A DNA stretch of 64,000 nt, taken from contig JAMXSV010000003.1 of assembly GCA_027559495.1 (NCBI GenBank), positions 2,914,001-2,978,000 of the forward strand. Direction: 5' to 3'. Within the stretch, counting starts at the first letter, position 1, and each line of letters opens with the position of its first letter. Below the pieces are notes generated by a model, which was given only the letters and a program-made list of their open reading frames with translations, did no database searches and was not told the DNA's origin. A program made the position numbers and the translations under genes. Shown piece after piece: positions 60,887-64,000 of this stretch. The DNA comes from Aurifilum marmelostoma (taxonomy: Eukaryota; Ascomycota; Sordariomycetes; Diaporthales; Cryphonectriaceae).

Positions 60887-62408
60887 ATGACCACCACTAC
60901 CCCTGGGCCACAAGCCCCACGGCAGGGGGACAACGGCCCCCTCCCCACCAGGACAATTGCCAGAAGGAGCAGGCGCGGAGGGGGAAAATGCAGCCATCTA
61001 CGAGGAGACGCACGTGCACGGCGTCTACGAGGCCATCGCGCCGCACTTCAGCGCGACGCGGCACAAGCCCTGGCCCTTTGTGTCTTCCTTCCTTGCCTCG
61101 CGTCCCGCCGGCTCTGTGGGGCTGGACGTGGGCTGCGGCAACGGCAAGAACATGGGCGTCAACCGTGACGTGGTCATGCTCGGATGCGACCGGAGCGCTG
61201 CCCTGGTCAGCCTGGCTAGGGATATGTGGTGCAGCAGCAGAAGCAGCAGAAGCGGCGGCAGCAGTGCGGCGGCGACGGTGGTCATCCCTGGCGCGGATGC
61301 CGCCGTCGCGGACAGTCTTGACCTGCCCTTCAGGGATGGAGGGGCAGACTTTGTCATCTGCATCGCGGTAATCCATCACCTGTCGACCAGGGACAGGCGG
61401 GTTGACGCTATCCGACAGCTCCTGCGGTGCGTCCGACGACGGGAGGAGGCGGAGTCGGAGTCGGAGTCGTCCCCTCCCTCTACATCCGAAATCGGTGGTG
61501 GTGGTGGTGGCGGTCAGGTCCTGGTCTACGTCTGGGCCCTGGAGCAGGGCACGAGCCGGCGGGGGTGGGAGGAAGGTGGAGAGCAGGACCTGCTCGTGCC
61601 GTGGGTGATGAAGGCGCCACAGCAAAAGAAGAAGAAGGAAGACAAACTTCCGAGGACTACCGACACCACTAAGACGCCACGCAGGCAGAAGAAGAAGAAG
61701 CAGCAGAAGCAGGAGGAACAGAAAACTATGCACCATACCCAGGAAGAGCAGCCGAAAGACGGGATGGCCAGGACCGCAGTACCACCCTCACCACCAATAC
61801 CAGTATCCGCTGCTGCTAGTGCTGGTGCTGTGACCCTTGAGGAGGCGGTGGAGATGAAGGAGAAGGAGGACGAGATGAGCGGTCACGGAGCCGTTAGGAA
61901 GGACTGTACGACGGCTGAGGGCGGAGAGCGCCGCCATCCTCCTCCTCCGCCTCCCACAAGCGGCGGTGAGGATATGCAAGGGCGGCAGCGGCAGCGGCAG
62001 CAACAGTCACAGCACCAGTCACGTGGGAGCGATGAAGATGAGGCTGCCGTTGGTGGTGGTAGTAGTAGTGGTGGAGGTGGAGAAGCGGGAGGGCATGTGG
62101 TGGGCCCTCCTGTCGCCGTCGGCGCCGCTGCTCAAGCGGGTGCATCCGCGCCGCGGCTGGGAGAAAAAGAAACTCGTGCTGACAGCGGTGACGGCGGGGC
62201 CACCGCGGCAGAGGCGGGCGGCAGCAGGGGGGCGGGAGACCAGGGTGATGACCAGGACCACCAGCACACCGACAAGACGTTTCACAGGTTCTACCACCTG
62301 TACAGAAAGGGCGAATTGGAAGAGGACGTCGTCGCCGCGGGAGGCGAGGTTCTTCGCAGCGGCTACGAGCGTGACAATTGGTGGGTCATTGCACGACAAA
62401 GGATTTAA
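60887..62408 (+). CDS. Trm9-like tRNA (uridine wobble) methyltransferase with long disordered insertion; 5' frame unresolved
   Basis: SAM-dependent methyltransferase of the Trm9/ALKBH8 group, which completes mcm5U at the tRNA wobble position with Trm112. The core reads IYEETHVHGVYEAIAPHF, KPWPFVSSFL, motif I GLDVGCGNGKNMG, then DSLDLPFRDGGADFVICIA, VIHHLSTRDRRVDAI and VYVWALEQGTSRRGWEEG. The C-terminal family end is FHRFYHLYRKGELEEDV and GYERDNWWVIARQ. Between them, 61614-62270 encodes about 219 residues of Lys/Glu/Gln/Gly-rich low complexity, far longer than in yeast. The core frame has no ATG: it begins after a TGA at 60888 and has only a TTG at 60957. An ATG in good context at 60887 is one frame off; one base fewer in the G/C-rich stretch 60920-60944 would join them. 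An upstream spliced start is the alternative. The stop is at 62406-62408. Confidence 0.8.
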
Positions 62409-63935
62409 CTATATTACCATAATCCGGCGGGTAGGAGGACAAGACAAGAAGAATCGGGGCATGGTGTCCGAAACACCGACGAGGGACAGCTCATCTAAAA
62501 CTGAATATGATTTTTTTCCTTCTTTGTCTTCCGGGGATTTTCCCAATTTGGAAATTGATGAGTTGTCACCGATGTTTCATAGTGAGACAAGGCGAGGGAC
62601 AAGAGGTTTCTCCCCCCCCTCTCTCTATGAAATCCTAGTTAATTTCTTTTCTTTTTCCCCGCGTCTATCAAGCGGTAAACACCCCTCTCCCCCTCCTCCT
62701 CTTTTCCCTCCAACAGCCATGACCTGTCGGTCTGTCTTCGTACAACGTTGCAGAGAAAATGAAAGATCCCTAGACTCTGATTCCCCTTGTTGAAACCCAC
62801 CTTGAACGCGGCTTGTGCATCCCACCCGCCCTTGACAAGGCCCCTCCCCTCCCCAGTCCAGCCGGTTCGATCCGATCTCATCCCATTCCCTGCTGTTAGA
62901 GGAGTTGTTGTTGTTGGTGCGCGCGCGCGCCTGTGGGCCCATGGGTTATGGTTCTCGTCCTCTTGCTTGGCTGTGCGCCGTGGACCCCCTTGTATGTCCC
63001 AAGGAAAATCAAAAAGAGAGAGTACGGGATGGGGGGGGGGGGGGAGTAGGAGACAGGGTGTTCAAGCTGCCGTGTGCCCCAGCACACGGACTCTGTCCCC
63101 GTTGCCAGCGCTATTCATGGTAAGAACGATAGACGAAAGTGGTACCAAAGGACAGCACCAAAAGTGCCTCCTTGCCGCGAATAGAGAGAATACATGAGAC
63201 GACCGACCCATGATGCTGACACACACCCGGAGTATCATGGCACATGCTGCTGTTTTGGCTCTCTTTTCACCTGCCTTCTGAGAGAATGGCTCTGCCGCGA
63301 GGGAGAGGGAGACAACTACACGGAAACAGCAGCAAGCTCGTCGTCGTCTTTTCTCCTGGGCTGTGGTGACAGAGATGCCCAAAAGAAGACAAGAAGATGA
63401 AAAGAGCAAAAAGCCACCTGTGGCGTGATTCAATAGATACAAGTGTTGGACAAAATAGTTATTCTTGTGTTGTTGCTTTGGAGAGAAGAAGAACAAAATT
63501 TCAGACAAGAAACAACCAGACACTCCGGCCCGATGCGTACGTGAATAGTGATGCGCCCGCTTGCTCCAGTCGGTGCAGAGGTCTTAGCATAGCCAGAGAG
63601 TCCGAGATGATAAAAATGATGACAGAAAAAAAATAAAGAATAAAATAAGAATAAAGTCAAGAAAAATTGGTGGGTGTCCACGGAGGTAGGTAGAACGTAC
63701 CCATGGCTCGCCGTCCAGGATTGCATACATGCATGCGCATCCGCAGCATTGCCTTGTATGGTGATCGTGGCCGTGATCCCCCTCCCAGTCAACCCTCCAT
63801 ACCATCTAATCCCAAGTCCACACCATCAGACCTCTTTGCCATCCCGTGTAATGTTCTTGTTTTTTCTTCTTCCCTCCTCTTCACTTTTTCCCCACCACCT
63901 CATGTATCCTGGGTTCCCTCCCTTCTCCTTAAACT
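62409..63935. other. Intergenic region
   Basis: 3' flank of the Trm9-like gene. Contains a GC dinucleotide run at about 62919-62930 and a G13 run at about 63031-63044. No gene supported. Confidence 0.5.
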
Positions 63936-64000
63936 ATGGCACCAGCCCCCCCCCCAACTCCACCGTTGACCACGCCGATCTCTTTGCTCCCCTGTATGTT
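63936..64000 (+). CDS. Possible start of a gene running off the right edge (partial)
   Basis: ATG at 63936 begins MAPAPPP, then a C10 run (63946-63955). After the run, one frame reads NSTVDHADLFAPLYV to the last base, which looks like real protein, but it is not the frame of the ATG; the two differ by one missing or two extra C. Too short to identify. It is a gene start only if the homopolymer length is wrong or splicing intervenes beyond the window. Confidence 0.25.
   Translation, partial: MAPAPPPTPPLTTPISLLPCM

Noticed and set aside
62860..62890. GGTTCGATCC resembling a tRNA T-loop
   Set aside because: The flanking bases cannot form the T stem, and no acceptor, D or anticodon arm is present.
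1..64000. CRISPR array, phage, insertion sequence or toxin-antitoxin system
   Set aside because: Introns, codon use and gene families are eukaryotic; no regularly spaced repeats, transposase or integrase domain were seen.

Overview
The window is nuclear DNA of a filamentous ascomycete (Pezizomycotina, most likely a Sordariomycete). The evidence is short 55-160 bp GT-AG introns with CTAAC/CTGAC branch points, pyrimidine-rich 5' leaders, C-ending codon preference, an Hce2-type secreted protein, a DUF3425 bZIP and a plasma-membrane H+-ATPase with the usual three-exon layout. Species cannot be read from the sequence. I found no CRISPR array, prokaryotic operon, rRNA, tRNA or intact transposon.

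Layout. 1.2-4.0 kb (+): Seb1/Nrd1-type RNA-binding termination factor. 4-16.6 kb: gene-poor region with one unrecognised spliced minus-strand candidate (5.8-6.8 kb) and simple repeats. 16.9-19.8 kb (+): Pma1 proton pump. 20.4-21.0 kb (-): small ABM-fold monooxygenase. 23.1-24.9 kb (+): DCAF4-like WD40 protein. 26.1-28.0 kb (-): bZIP/DUF3425 regulator. 29.8-33.3 kb (-): nucleoporin Nic96. 33.8-35.8 kb (-): FGGY pentulose kinase. 38.5-39.7 kb (+): SMN homologue, five exons. 42.6-43.7 kb (+): secreted cupredoxin. 45.1-45.5 kb (-): SERF-family protein. 48.0-48.2 kb (+): orphan exon-like fragment. 49.3-50.3 kb (+): four-helix membrane protein. 51.3-52.0 kb (+): Hce2/Ecp2-like secreted protein. 53.3-56.1 kb (+): Pcf11. 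57.5-58.8 kb (+): Gfo/Idh/MocA dehydrogenase. 60.9-62.4 kb (+): Trm9-like tRNA methyltransferase. A gene may begin at the right edge.

The genes are mostly unrelated housekeeping functions in individual transcription units. One theme recurs: Seb1/Nrd1 and Pcf11 both carry a CTD-interacting domain and act in RNA polymerase II 3'-end processing and termination, and SMN, Nic96 and Trm9 also serve RNA biogenesis or transport.

The most notable pattern is at C homopolymers. Seb1 (C7 at 3188-3194) and Pcf11 (C8 at 53612-53619) read in the expected frame only if one C is removed. The Trm9-like gene needs a shift of the same sign near its 5' end, and the partial ORF at the right edge changes frame across a C10 run. 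This looks more like homopolymer miscalling than biology, but programmed slippage or unusual splicing is not excluded by sequence alone.
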